Shown piece by piece: positions 31,764 through 45,013 of a stretch of 64,000 bases of DNA (its first letter is position 1; the number at the start of each line of letters is the position of its first letter). The notes beneath the pieces are model-generated. The model did no database searches. It worked only from the letters and a program-made list of their open reading frames with translations, and was not told the origin of the DNA. Both the position numbers and the translations under genes were made by a program. Source of the DNA: Aquanectria penicillioides (Eukaryota > Ascomycota > Sordariomycetes > Hypocreales > Nectriaceae); contig PYIU01000004.1 in the NCBI GenBank assembly GCA_003415625.1, positions 4,464,001 through 4,528,000 of the forward strand, given 5' to 3'.

Positions 31764-34700
31764 ATGGCTATGTTTGACAGGAAACCATCCTTTCCATCCG
31801 TCAGCGAAGTTGCGACTGTCGCCAGCTCAAGCTGCCGACTCAACGAATGGGATGACTTTGAAGACGAGGATTTCCTCGACTATGGCCTGCAACGGGTAAA
31901 CGATGGCTTTCTACCTATCCAGATTAAATCACCGACGGCGAGCCATGACCTCCAATTGGCTGAGGACTCAATCTCTCAAACCCACGAGCCCAAATCTCCT
32001 CAGAATTCTGAGGGCAGCACGCAACGCCCTGCATCCACTCCACAGGTAGATTTTGGTCTACACGAAACCCCTAACATGAAGGAGTTGGCGGCTCAACGAG
32101 AACTTCATGAGAAGAACGAAGCCGTTGGGAATTGGCTTTCAGACAGCGACAATGTCTTTGACAATGCACTAGAGGATCCGACAGCGTCAATTATCAACGC
32201 GAATCGGCAAGATAACGCAGACGATGATATCCCTCTTGGCTGTAACACAAGAAATCGGCTCAAAGATGGCCAGGTTTACTTCACCAGGAACGATGGTCAG
32301 ATGAGCCAGGAAGACTGCAATATTCTTGCAGCAGGTCGCTTCTGGGCTGATGCCCCGATGGATCCTGCCATTCGGACGGGACCGCAAATATACCAGCCAG
32401 AGTCATCGCAGGCTGCGATTTACCTGTTTGAACGAATGTGTCAGGAATTAAAACCCACCAAGCCTCGACAAGCTGACCCTGAACCATCTCAGGCTCCTGT
32501 TGATCGACTCGAAAGAATGTACCGCTATGCATTTTCACGTACGTCATCACAGAGGCATCAACCCCAAACTTCACAGGCAGCCATACAGCAATTTCAAACG
32601 ATGTGCCGTGATACTGATTCAGTTTCCTCGAGAGCTGCTACGTGGGGGACCAGGCGATGTATCATTTCAGGCGTCGAAGATCTGGAATTGGAACTGGAAT
32701 TGGAGATGGAATTGCAGTTTGAATTGGCGATAGAAAGTCCCGATGGCAACATTTTCACAAAATTCTCTGAGAGTAGTGAAGACGGAGACAGTCAACAGGA
32801 ACATGGTAGTGCTTCTGACCATTTCCGACTCCCATCCCCCCAAATGAACAGACGGAGCGAGGGACCGACGCCCGGCGCCAACACGGCCCTGACGGCATTG
32901 GAACAACCCCTCGTGTCGTCTATCGGAACCAGCCACTCTCGAAATGACAACATTATTGTATCTGATACACCTCCCATCACATCGCCCAAAAGCCCATTTG
33001 GCGGCCTCTCTGTTAAGGGATCCCAGAGAAGGCCCCGAAGCAAGTCTGAGGCTCCAAAGTCAGTCTCTCCAAGCCTTGTGTCAATGTGGAGACAGGGTGG
33101 AGGGCCTCCCGTCGCAAACCTAGGGAACCAAAGCGTCGCCGAGACTGAAGATGTTGACGATGAGGAGGATGGAAGTGATATTGGCGTACAAGGTGGACCG
33201 GATCCTATTGACAACATAACCCCGGACAATGCCGGCTTTCGACAACATATCCTCAACTTGAATCCGAGTTTGGCAACGACAAATGACTATCTTGCGGACC
33301 GACTTGCACACCAGCAACTGCAAAGATATAAACAACTGCTGAAATCTAAAGTTACTCACAAAGGGCTTGGGGACAGGTGCCCTTCAGGTGACCTCTGCGT
33401 TGCTCTAGGGGGATCTACCGCCAATTTGCATGATGGCGACAGTACTCAGAAACTAGATCCTCTCAGATTGGCCCCTGACGAAGATTGCATCCCTGGCAAT
33501 GCGGTTACTGAAGCTAGCTTTCCTGAAGGTACCCCCATGCCTCCCACCTCGCATTTCCCATCGGAGTTCGAATGCCAGCTTTGTTACAAAAGGAAGAAGT
33601 TTATGAAGCCCTCTGATTGGACAAAGCATGTGTACGAAGATTTTCAACTCTTCACTTGCACATGGCCCAATTGTCGCGAAGCCAAAACTTTCAAGCGCAA
33701 GGCAGATTGGATTCGACATGAAAACGAAGCACACCGACATCTGGAGGGGTGGATTTGCGATGTTGATGATTGCAATCATCAATGCTGGCGCAAAGACAAC
33801 TTTGTGCAACATCTCGTGCGAGAGCACAAGTTCCCGGAGCCTAAATTCAAGGGCAAGATATCCTCAAACCCAGATAAGGAGGTTGACGTAACTTGGAAAA
33901 GAGTTGAACAATGCAGCAAAGCAACAACAACGAACCCACGCGACGAACCTTGCAGATTCTGCGGCAAGACATTCCCAACATGGAAGAAGTTGATGGTCCA
34001 CCTTGGAAACCATATGATACAGGTTGCACTCCCTGTGTTGAGGCTTGTGGAAGTAAAGGCGAAAGATCTCAATGATGTCCCTATTGATGAGTCCCAGGAA
34101 CCTTCATTCCCACAGACTATAACCCAGCATATTCCTGTGCATGTGGATGACTACTTTGCAGGTACGCAACAACAAAGGCCACGTAATATTTCCACGCCAG
34201 GATCACGGAACTTTTATTCGCAAGGAATGTCATGGGATGGTAACCATAGTATCAGCTCTCTCCTGCGCACTGACAATATCTACTCTCCAAGTGCCCAGCA
34301 ACAAGCATTGCTGAATCTATTCCCGCAACACGTGCCTTGGAACACTGGTGACATTACCAGCCCTCATATGTATACCGAACCTTTCATATCTACAGATCCT
34401 CAATATCGAAGTCCACCGGATATCCTCCCACAATATGACCCTTGGAGTAGCGGCAACGTTAGCAGCCCTATGTTTACCGAGCCGTTCCAACAAGCCATGC
34501 TTCACCTAGAACAACAAAAAACCGAACAGGCCAGTTCTCATCGACAACAATTCCAACAGTCCGGTTTTGGCCAACAGCAACCACTCCAACAGTCGGGTTT
34601 CCGCCAGCAACAACAACCCCAACCGTCCAGTTCTCACCAACAACAATTCCAAGATATCAAACTGAACATCGACGCCAGTATCGAGAGCGAGGGTTCTTCA

Positions 34701-37700
34701 TCTGATGGATTGGTTGTGGAATACCCGAGCGATGCTCCCTCTATGCAATTTCTTCGTGACGATGTGGGTACTTCACCCAATGAAGACATTGTGGACTATT
34801 CGCCGGTATCCAACCAAGACACGGTTGTTCAAGATCCTCCGGTAATAAAAGATGAACTACAAAGCCCTCAAGATGCCCCATATTTCTCAGGAGCTGTGGA
34901 AGCCGCACCAACGGACTCCGGTTATGGGTCTGTGCTACACAAGATCGGGGGATACCAAAGCATCATCGGGGGAGATGATATTGAACAGCAAGGAACAGAA
35001 ACGAGTTTTGATGTCGAAGAAGAGGAATTCGGCGTGGCAAGTCTACCAACCTGGGCGACCGAAGGCTATGCCATCCCAACCTTGACAAAACCCTCTCTGA
35101 TGTCACACACTGATCGAACAGATGACATAGTAATGTTGAATCTGCCATATGATCAGCAATGGAGTGCTCAGCAACCTGCAATGTCTAGTGACGCCTCGGT
35201 CTGGGAATTTGCAGATGGGCTGCTTAGCAAAACACACAATTTGCGCTGGGACAAGCAGATCATTGAAAATATTTCTGCTCTGCTTCCAGATTTACTTAAA
35301 GACTTTGCCCTACGGCTTGGCCATGATGCGTCAACGCAAATGCATCATGATGTGATGTTTTTCGTACACAAGTATCGAAGGTGAGCTTCTGATCTCTGGT
35401 TAAACTTGAGAGCGACTAGTATCATTTCATATAGAATATTCCTAACATTTTTCTCAGTGGGATATCTTGTGAATTCAAAGACAGGAGTCTTCGGCGAGCG
35501 GATATATCCTCGGAAGCATTTACGAAGCCAAGCGAAATTCCTCTGAACATTTCAAACCTTTCTTCTGAGAAGGTCCTCGAAACCTTGGATCAAAAGTCCA
35601 ATAAGATGCCCCTGAAAGACCTCATGGCGTCTTGGTTTGCAAACCAGGAACCGGAGGGAGTCCGACCTCAGAAACCAGTGGATGATCAGCTTGAAGAGGG
35701 AGAAACCATTTCTTCCGAAGTTGAGGCACCGAGAGTTGAGTATTATCAGCTAATTGATGGTACGGGGCCCACATCTAGCGATGAGAATGATCCATCAGAC
35801 CCCGGAGGTCGTAATGATCACGGGAGGTGGCTTCCGGGTTATTGGGACTTGGTTATCAGTACAAAGGCTTTCCAGTGGCTTCTCTCCCGTTTACGCATTG
35901 AGACGCTCTTAGTACAAACCGAGCCTAAAACCATGGCGATGATAAGGCAGAAAATCATCGATTCACTACAGCCACTTCACAAACCCAACAAAGAGCTCAC
36001 TCCTGAAAAGCTAAAGGTCATGTTTGAGCTCCATTGGGACCCGCATGATTTTATCAAGACGCAGGAATACACAGACGAACCATCTGAGGTGATCCCAAAA
36101 GTAATCACGTTAACTGGATCTCTGGGAGACGCACAAGCTTTGACCTGTCAACAATATTTGAGTCAGACATGGCCACTGACCGGAGAGGCGATGATGAAAC
36201 TTATCCAAGGCATCATTGGAGATGCATCTGATTCTCCACACACATGTAAGGATGCGTTCAAGATTGGGTTGAGAACTAGACCTCGACTGACCTATGCCCA
36301 GGCGATCTCTATGACGGAACAAAATTGAGTGCTTACAAAAAGGGCTCAAAATTCCTCATCGAGGCCAATGGCATCGCCATATCTGTTGCGGAGATTGGCG
36401 AACAGCTTGCTTGGCTCACTGCTGCGCTTCGGAGCTCGCCGCCTGAGGATGGGCTCGCTTATTGCACTCCAGTTCTTAAACACTCTCCCGGGAACAATCT
36501 TGAATCTCAGACTTTGGAGGCTCTGCAATCGACAAACACGACATTTGAGATTGAATTCAGAATGGGCGACGTCCAGCAGTCCATCAATCGCTTCAATGGC
36601 CAATGCTGGCATAGCATGTTTAAAAATGCGGTAATTGTCACTGGATACCCAATTCCGCTCAAGACTGAGTCCATGACTGGCTTGGAGATACCACTTAATC
36701 TCATGGCAGGCTTGGCTCAGACTGACCAAATTGACCACTTCAAAGGGAAGACTTTTATCAAGGGCTTTTCTTCCATGCTGGTGCCAACGATGCAAACAAG
36801 AGACATAATCTTTTGGCATCTGATATATAACAAGGATGGAAAGCGTATATCTTATCTGGACTGTAAAATTGATACAGTGGCTATTGGCAGCCTCGACTTG
36901 GGAAAGCTTCGACATGTCCTCGGCTGGTGCTCAGACGCCGACTTTTACGCAGGTATGGTGGTTCCGAAGCATAAAGTGGCACGTGATAACATTCGTCTGC
37001 ACAGGTTCAGCCGCGGCAAATCTTGCTATTGATAGTTCAGGGTTGCCCAAACCTCATAAAGGTTGTGCCCTTGCTGACCTATTTGTATCTCCTGGGAGAA
37101 GCATAGTCGGTGGTGCAGCATTCGGCCTCGGTATCAAGGACATGCCTGCTCACATAGGTCGCAACCGGTACATTCCAAAACTCCAGTGGATTGCAACAAA
37201 GTTTGTCCTTTTGTGGGACGAGGGCGACAAGCGTGGCTGGCTCATCAATGGCACCAGCGCCTTGCTATCTATCGTGAGAGCATCTCTACGCCACAACAGT
37301 ACGGATAAGTTCAAAGCTGCATTTATATTCAAACCGGATCAGTTGAGAGAATCCGAATCCCCTTTTACAGCAGATTCCGCCATCGACGTTCTCATCAACC
37401 CAGAAAACCTTGCACTGAGGTTATATAACGATAATGATGGATACCTCTTGCTCCAGAACCGAGTCGAACACATCTATAGCATCCTTGAAAAGCTTATTGA
37501 CCATCAAACTGATATTTCTGGGGAAGAGGGCGAACACATGGCAGATAAACCACGAAGATACCTGGAAGGTTGGGACTTTAAGGACCTCGCAACCAACCGC
37601 GATCCGCTTTATCCCCGAGTAGCAACCCTAGATGACAGAGGCAAAGACTGGGTGGATTTTACTCGAGCCATAAACGCCATCACAATTCTCGGACGTGGAT

Positions 37701-39304
37701 TCGGCGAGTTGATTAAGCCAGCTGGTAGCACAAACATTTGTGAATATTGGGCCGAGCTACCAAAGCACAAGTATTACGTTGCAGCCAGCCTCTCCGATCT
37801 CACTCAGCTTATAGAAGATGGTATTGCCAACGATGATGGGCAAGTAAGAATCGGAAAAAACCTTATATGGCATACCCCAACCACCCTTTTTGGATCTTGT
37901 CGATGCAGGGGGATGCTGAGACAAGATCACTGTGAGCCAGTACAGGCTCTCCTGCCCTCGACGATGTTGAAGCTTTTGCTTCCTAGAAAGATTCCTATTC
38001 CCTCGGAAAGTACAGGTGCCGTAATCTTCGGACACCACTCGACTTCAACGTTGGTTTGGGGAGACCAAGGGCAACCCGAGGAGAAAGAAATGCCGCCATA
38101 CTCTTTGACATCCAGCGTGGCTACGTCGCATGACAGTGGAGTTTTCATGAGTTTGGCCTCGATAAAATCAGACTCGGGCTCCGTTATTTCTCAATCAGGA
38201 ACACCAGGACCCGGATTGGCTCGATCCATAAGCAACTACGAATTGGACACAGCCCTGTCAGATACTGTCTCGACCGGGACCCAGGATATCCATGTCCGAG
38301 AGGAGTACACGGTCGGCATACTCTGTGCTCTGCCCAAAGAACTCTTAGCAGTACGGGCGGTATTTGACAAAACACACGACACCATCGACAGCGTCCCGGG
38401 TGATATCAATCACTACGCGTTAGGGCGGATAAAAAAACACATGGTCGTCGCAGCTTGTCTACCTGCCGGGGAATATGGAACAAACCCAGCGGCCGATTCA
38501 GCATCGAATATGAAGAGAAGCTTCCCAAACATCAGATTCTGCCTCCTGGTTGGAATTGGAGGTGGCGCCCCTTCGGAACAGAACGATATTCGGCTTGGTG
38601 ATGTCGTTGTGAGCTCACCAACGGCTCATTATCCAGGCGTGATCCAATACGATCGTGGAAAGGAAAACGCGAACAGCATCTTCGAGTTAACCGGCGCCCT
38701 ACAGCCACCCCCGAGGCTCCTAATGACCGCTATAAGCGCTCTCATATCGAATCCGGATCTTCCTTCCAATCCTCTTGAGCCGTACCTGAAGGAGATTATG
38801 AGTCGCATATCAAACTCCCAGAGATCAAAGTACAAATACCCAGGACAAGAAAAGGACCACTTCATCCAAGAGGAATGTTCGCGGAATCAGGTGCAGGGGG
38901 GATGCACTGACTGCGGGCCGCGGGTGGAGCGAGTCCTACGACCGACAGATGATCCCGAAATCCACTATGGCCTCATCGCTTCTGGGAACCGGGTGATCAA
39001 AGATGCCCATGTCCGGAACCAGTGGGCTCGTAAACAAGGCGTCATGTGTTTCGAGATGGAGGCAGCAGGGATCATGAACACATTCCCGTGTCTCGTTATT
39101 CGAGGCATTTGCGACTATGCAGACTCGAGTAAGAATAAGATTTGGCAGGAGTATGCTGCTGCAACGGCGGCTGCGTATGCGAAGTTGCTCCTTGGAGAGG
39201 TGGCTGCTTTTGACAACTGCCATGAATTTACTTTTGGAAAGCGAAGTTTGACGCTGAGGTCGGAAGATTATGGGGAGTCGGCCAAGAGGTATCGAAGATT
39301 CTAG
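31764..39304 (+). CDS. C2H2 zinc-finger / conserved core / nucleoside phosphorylase (PNP_UDP) fusion protein, 2451 residues
   Basis: Four exons: 31764-35380, 35458-36245, 36302-36952 and 37005-39304. Introns are GTGAGC...CTCAG, GTAAGG...CTGAC...CCCAG and GTATGG...CACAG; all phases agree. N-terminus: the acidic motif EWDDFEDEDFLDYGL, then a disordered stretch. C2H2-type fingers lie at about residues 600-760 (FECQLCYKRKKF...; CTWPNC...H; CDVDDCNHQC...H; CRFCGKTFPTWKKLMVHLGNH). A Gln-rich run is near 915-965. HHDVMFFVHKYRR ends exon 1. The next exons hold a core shared by this C2H2 family (ALTCQQYLSQTWPLTGE; CDLYDGTKLSAYKKGSKF; EIGEQLAWL; KFVLLWDEGDKRGWLINGTS). The last ~300 residues (from about 2120) are a PNP_UDP domain: YTVGILCALPKELLAV, VGIGGGAP, CFEMEAAGIM, IRGICDYADSSKN. 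PNP domains normally open fungal NLR proteins; here it closes the protein. Confidence 0.85.
34500..34660 (+). repeat. Gln-rich coding repeat
   Basis: Within exon 1 of the C2H2-PNP gene, an imperfect motif of the type HQQQFQQSGFGQQQ repeats three to four times (CAACAACAATTCCAACAGTCCGG-like units). It is in frame and probably an unstructured linker. Confidence 0.8.
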
Positions 39305-40273
39305 AGTTCTTGGAGCCTTTTCAACGGAGGGACACCACAATATATGAGAAGAGTGATGTAGGAAACCTTCTAGCAACCGCTGGCTGAAAGCATCCTTTGA
39401 AGACCCTCGTGAAGAGTGTCGGATAGAAACATGTCAATATCAAAAAATAAACAGCATAATGGGATTTACAAAATATACATATGTACACACAGTCTTGTGA
39501 GTGACCGCTGAGGGGTTTGGTGTGGATTGCGGTTTGAGCGCCAAACTCATCTGGTGAATGTGGAGGCTATCATACACGATTTCAATATTTGACTTCTACC
39601 GAAGAGAAGAATTTAAGAGTGCGAATTAGAGGGTATGTTCACACGTGTTGGGCTGTAGCACGGATGTCAATGTTAGTTGTGCGAGCGCAAAATGGACTGC
39701 AATTTCAGCCAGGGAACAATATGCTGGATCTCTATCAGCCTCCATCTCACTGAACGGTATATACCAATTATGGTTTTACTCTCTAATGTCAATTCTTCTT
39801 TGATGCCTCTATTCTCCTAACTGGTGCATTGGCACATTGCACAATCTAGTTCACATGAGCATTCTTTCTCTCGGAGCGTTTTCGGATAGGTGGTCAATGT
39901 TTGCACTATAAATACAAGCGACAGCCAAAATTCAGTAAGATTAATTGTTAAGGGAACAAAAATGCCGTTCGCCAAGAGGCCAAGGTTGCGCGTTATCCAA
40001 TGAAGAAATCAATCCCAGCAACCTGAGTCAGCGGAGTTGAGCTTACTGGGTCAACTTGATATCGAAGGTAACATTGATAGGCGCCCACTGGGGCGAAGCT
40101 CGCTTAAAACGGCCCCCAATATGCAGCCTGATTCTGCCTGTCGCAAATGAATCTCATAAGGCTGTGCCGATTCTCGGATGGCTTCATTTGTTCTCCTTTT
40201 CACCTTCATCCGCCTCGCTAGGCTGGGACTGTCAACCTGCAAGCCACTTCTACTTCCTGTTAGTGACGGCGCC
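39305..40273. other. Intergenic, no gene supported
   Basis: About 1 kb between two plus-strand genes. No motif-bearing ORF found. Confidence 0.5.
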
Positions 40274-42482
40274 ATGAACACGACCTCGGCGTATACGGGC
40301 ATCTGGAAGAATTACAACCGTAAGTTCCGTCGGATCAACTGAAGCTGTTGTTGTGGCCATGTTTAACGCTGTAACCCGGGACAAGATGGATCCACCTCGG
40401 GCGATAGGTACATCCTGACCCTCACGGTTGGGCAGAAGGAGGGCGCGTTTCTAATTGCCTTCATGGCCTTGTTTGTGAGCTTGTCCATGAATCACCTCTG
40501 GTCCATAGTGTGCCTGCTCGTCCACCAATGGCGCTCAACTCCGTTGCATCGTCCGGGGCTCCATCACCAGCAACAGGCATTTCTAAGCAACTATCCCACG
40601 ACAGCTTCGACGGCATGGACGATGATCAAGTTGGGCTGGGCATGGAGAAACAAAACGAGGGTTGCCCTACTGGGCTCGACGCCTCTTATCCTGACCTCGA
40701 TATCATACATGGCCCTCTTCGCCGCCGCCGGTCTCTTTTCTTCCAGAGTTAAGCTGGCGAGCGATGAGGTGCTCGCCAAGGGAGATAGATGCAACTTGAA
40801 TGGAATTGGCAGAGCCACACTAATGCAAATGTCAGAAGATGGACAGTCCGTGGATATGACAACCGCTATTGACGCCCGGTCGGCGATGACTATGTGGGCG
40901 AAGCTAATTGGGTCCCGGAGTCTCGAATACGTCCGGAATTGCTATGATGCCACTGGTCCAGTCGACACTCGCATGTGTAAGGGCTACACCACTACAAGCA
41001 TTCCTTTCACCACCAATTCCACGGTCAAATGTCCCTTTTCCGACGACATCTGCGCACAGGAGAATGCTATGCAATGGGATACCGGGTACGTCGATTCCAA
41101 CGTGCACCTTGGGTTCAACACCAAAGAAAAAGATCGAGTCCGTTTTCGCAAGGTCCTGACGTGCGCACCCATCCTTGCAGAGGAGAAATTCGCGAGTTCG
41201 TGGACAAGCACGCAGCCATCGGATTCTTCCGACCAGTCCAGGCTGCCAGGAAACACTTACAAATACTACTACCTGGGTCAAAGAAGTGACGGATCAAATT
41301 ACACCTGGCTAGTGAGCAACTATTCTTTGTGGAATCTCGACCCGCTTGGCCGTGCCTATGGACTCGGGTAGGTGGACCGGACACCTCGTTGCAACTTGTC
41401 GTGACTAACTTGAAGGCGATTGCAGCGTCACCACTTCTTGGGCTGGATACGAAGATGACCTGAGTATGTCTGATTTTAAGTTGATCCCGCAACTCGAGGT
41501 TCCAAACTCCGACGTATCCGTCTTGTACCTCTGGAACAACGCCCGCTACGCCTTGCCAGTGACGGACCCATGGTTCCGGGCCAGCAACAAGTCCGATCAA
41601 ACTGGAGCGCAACGGCCTACTCAAGAGTACTTTTACTACGCCGATAGACCTATTTCTACAATGGGGTGCACGGAAAGATATCAGTTCTGCAACTCCACAA
41701 CGTGCAGTCAGCTTGACGGTCGCCTGCTTAACAGAACAACTTCCCACGGGGGCCTGACGCTGAACCCGACGCAAAAGACGATATTTACCTTGATGTACCT
41801 GGCAATGGGTGACATCTCAATCCTCAACGGAGTCAGCATGCTCGGTTCGGGACTACTCAAAGCCAGGGGATATCTGATGTATGGGGACATGGAAACTCTG
41901 TCCTCGCAACTGCTGCCAACGCAGTGGCAAGACGAAGTGACCCATTTCGGAACCATGATGTTGGCAGTATTGCAGGCCCTAGTACCGGACCTGGTGAATC
42001 CTCCTCAATTTTCAGTTCCTACCTCTCGAGGCGTCATCAGCTCGCTGGAATTTACTAACCCACCTGTGACGGAGGGAGAACTCGCTGTATGCGCCGGAGT
42101 TAGGATTAGAGACCCGCGATATTCTAACTTTAGCGCGTTTGGTTTGTTCATCATCGTCGCAGTAGGACTACTTGTGATTCTTGTCGACATATTCTTGCTC
42201 CCAACTGCTTTGTTCTGGGTGCAGAAAAAGTTGGGATGGAGCGGATATCCAAGGGAGGAGTGGCAGAACGGCGACTTGTTCAAGTTACAGAAGTTGGCCC
42301 TAGAAGGGAAAGGGGCAGATGAGTCGTGGCAGATGAACGGAATCCGGGGAACTCATTCAAGCGCGGATTTGTTGTCAAATGCTGCAGGCGAGAGTCTGTC
42401 CAGCCAGCATCGCAACACGCAGCATCTAAGAAAGAGTGATTATGGAAAGATACCGCAGTATCAAGATGTAATTTTGAGATAA
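40274..42482 (+). CDS. Uncharacterised multi-pass membrane glycoprotein, 694 residues
   Basis: Exons 40274-40319, 40386-41367 and 41426-42482, joined by GTAAGT...ACAAG and GTAGGT...TGCAG introns. The first join reads IWKNYN|HGSTSGDRYILTL and the second YGL|GVTTSWAGYEDD. Order: a short N-terminus, a helix near residues 30-60 (GAFLIAFMALFVSLSMNHLW...), a second at about 110-130 (VALLGSTPLILTSISYMALF), a large Cys-containing extracellular part with many N-glycosylation sites (NYT, NST, NRT), and a final helix near 575-600 (FGLFIIVAVGLLVILVDIFL) before a cytosolic tail. I know this architecture from fungal hypothetical proteins that have no assigned function. No catalytic motif is visible. Intact and probably at the plasma membrane. 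Confidence 0.75.
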
Positions 42483-42745
42483 TAGTCTAGAGCTTTTGAC
42501 AAAGCTACAAGATTGGCTAAAGTGAACTACGTGATGAGTTTATGATTTTCTTGATACTATATGAAAATTGATTCAATAAAGGACGACCTGACCATGACAG
42601 TGCTCATAAGTTAAAAAACGGCGGGGATTTTTCTTTATTTTGAGTTTTCTTAGACTAAAACACTCACACCCGTACTCAAGGAAACTAAAGCCAATATACC
42701 AAGAGCAGCAAAACAAGAAAACCATCGCATACGTATCAGACGAAA

Positions 42746-43404
42746 TCACGGCTGCGACACAGACGCAATGTTGGACTGGCAAAGAACTTTGCTTCCGGTC
42801 CAACAACTCTTTCCAAAGGTTCTGGAGCAGGCAATGCACAATCCTTTCTTGCTTCGCTCGCAACCAGAGCCCGACTTGGCACGTCGAATCGGGGACCAGT
42901 CTCGCGGGCAGGATCCGGAGCAGAACGGCGCAGTTCCATACCAGGCCTGAGTGTATCGGTACAGGGGAAAGCTGCAGTTGCAAACGACTCGATAAGGGCC
43001 CTCGATGTTGTCCTTGGCGGCCTGGCTGCGTGTTGCAGGTGTCACGCAGACGTGATCGCCAGGGCGAGCTTCACGCCAGACGTAGCCTTGCTTGCAGGTA
43101 TCGCGACCGAAGGCTCCGCCGCCAGGTTGGACACGGGTGCGTGCAGCGCGGTTGTCGGCGGCAGCTTGGCTTCGAGTGAGCGGAGTTACGCAGACGTGGT
43201 CGCCGGTATAGGCCTCGCGCCAGACGAATCCTATTGTGACGAGTTAGTTACGCTGTTCTTTGTACACAGCCAATAATAGTCGGTGGAACGTAGTTGGATG
43301 GTACCTTGAATGCAAGTGTCTGCGCCATAGTCACACGCAGCATGTGCCATGAAAGCGAAGGAAATAAGCCACAAGGACAGGGAAAGAAGTCGAGAGCTTA
43401 GCAT
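42746..43404 (-). CDS. Secreted protein with two WREA-GDHVCVTP modules, 194 residues
   Basis: Exons 43404-43305 and 43230-42746 with a GTACCA...CAATAG intron; the join reads CIQ|GFVWREAY. A signal peptide (MLSSRLLSLSLWLISFAFMAHA) precedes a Cys-rich mature protein. Two copies of a module follow: DTCIQGFVWREAYTGDHVCVTP then LTRSQAAADN, and DTCKQGYVWREARPGDHVCVTP then ATRSQAAKDN (each written in two parts). The same module occurs in secreted proteins of fungi and of actinobacteria, with no known activity. After the second copy the sequence changes to a Cys/Arg-rich tail unlike the module (CNCSFPLYRYTQAW ... GSGCERSKKGLCIACS). The tail may be a third, diverged or frame-altered unit. A plus-strand ORF over the same DNA is antisense. 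Confidence 0.78.
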
Positions 43405-45013
43405 TTTGACGGCCGAGAAGCTATTCAGAATCTCTTGAGATGTCGAGTTTCCAACGTGTGAAAGATTGATGCCAGTTCCCAAGATCTTCACTAGGCTCCA
43501 GACCGTCTTGTTATGTACTGTCACGATGCAAGCAGTTGCATCTCGGATCTAGGACTCGAAAACGAGTCAAAATGAGATCAACGCCATGTCTCATCTACAC
43601 ATCCAATGAATAATACGCACACAAGACGGGTTTTCAGCTCGAGTCCGTGTCAGACAATGACATACGTTTATTTACAGCAGTACCTCATCCATTGGGTCGG
43701 TGTCGCCGTGTTTTCACGGAGCTGGTGTCAAGCCGTGGCGTAGGGCACGGCACAACTCGCGTATAGCACAGCCGCCACGCCTAGAAAACCCAAATTTTGA
43801 CACCCTCGTATTGATCTTTCGTCTCTCGAGTAATCCAGAATTAGGCCTGAAATGACATTCCCGAACGACATGGCTTACAGCCCTCGATGCGCTTTGATAT
43901 TTTGAGATACACACCATTTGACATTCGGATGAGCCGAGTCCTAATGAAACTTGGCTGCCGTGATGAAGAATTAAACATCTTCTTGACTCACTCGAATCTG
44001 GAGCTGGTGTCTTACTGATGAGAGGAAATACCGAACATCGGGATGACATCACTGCACCAAGAGTTTCACATACCGCAAATACGCGTGTAAATTTCCTTGG
44101 CAACCTGCGTTTCATCTCAGTGCGTGCCTTGATGATTGCCTTCCGCGTATGTGGTGCATGGTGGACACAAGCTGTACGAGGAACAGCACAGCCTGTTTGC
44201 TGCGCCCCATCGACAAGCAGATTTCAAAAGCGCATGTCTTTCTACGGTGCATTCAGCCTGAGTCATTTTTGCCAGCATTAAGCTTATTCGAAAATAGACC
44301 TGCCTTTGGTTCGGATCACAGGGATGAGCCATGGTTGAGGCAATTTGCCTACCACCTGGTTCTGGCCCCGAGCATGTCTGATACGGACTGGAGACGGAGC
44401 CGTTCCGACAGGCTGAGCTTGTGTTTTTTGATGAGATGAAGCGAGGTATCCAACAGCATCCAATCTCTGAGCGCGCTTCCACGCCTTGTCTAGGGAATAT
44501 CAAGCGATTTCGGCTCCTAACTGCAATAGGCAATTATCTGAACCCCAAGTTCCACACTTAGAACCACAAGCTGGGGACGTCAATGTAAGTCTCACTTCGT
44601 AAGATCTGACTATACGCGACTACGAAACCCCGCATTTGAAAATGATATCGAACGAACGTAACGGTAATATTAGACTTTCGCTCCAAGACAAGCGGCAATT
44701 TTCCGATTTGAGAATAGTCGTAGCCGATATGATGGCAGATAAGGTTTACGGTAGGGAAATGCACTGATATGTTGCATCATCCAGGTCGATTTAACCTATT
44801 TTGGCCAAAACGCGAGGTTGTCGTCTCATGCGTACGAACCAACACCGATAAGCTTATCAGCCTATAGGGCTGTCATGGGGTTGATATCCAAGTATACTCC
44901 AAAAATATACAGCGCTGCAGGATATAGGTATAAGACGACTGCATGCTGCTATTGAGAATAATTTTGTCAACACAACGCCCTATGACTCCCGTGGTATCCC
45001 AAGTTTCGGCAAA
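43405..45013. other. Intergenic, no gene supported
   Basis: About 1.6 kb. Overlapping short ORFs on both strands, none with a motif, signal peptide or credible intron. Confidence 0.5.

Noticed and set aside
42640..43179. Plus-strand 179-codon ORF, Cys- and Arg-rich
   Set aside because: It is antisense to the spliced secreted-protein gene on the minus strand, which has a signal peptide, intron and repeated module.
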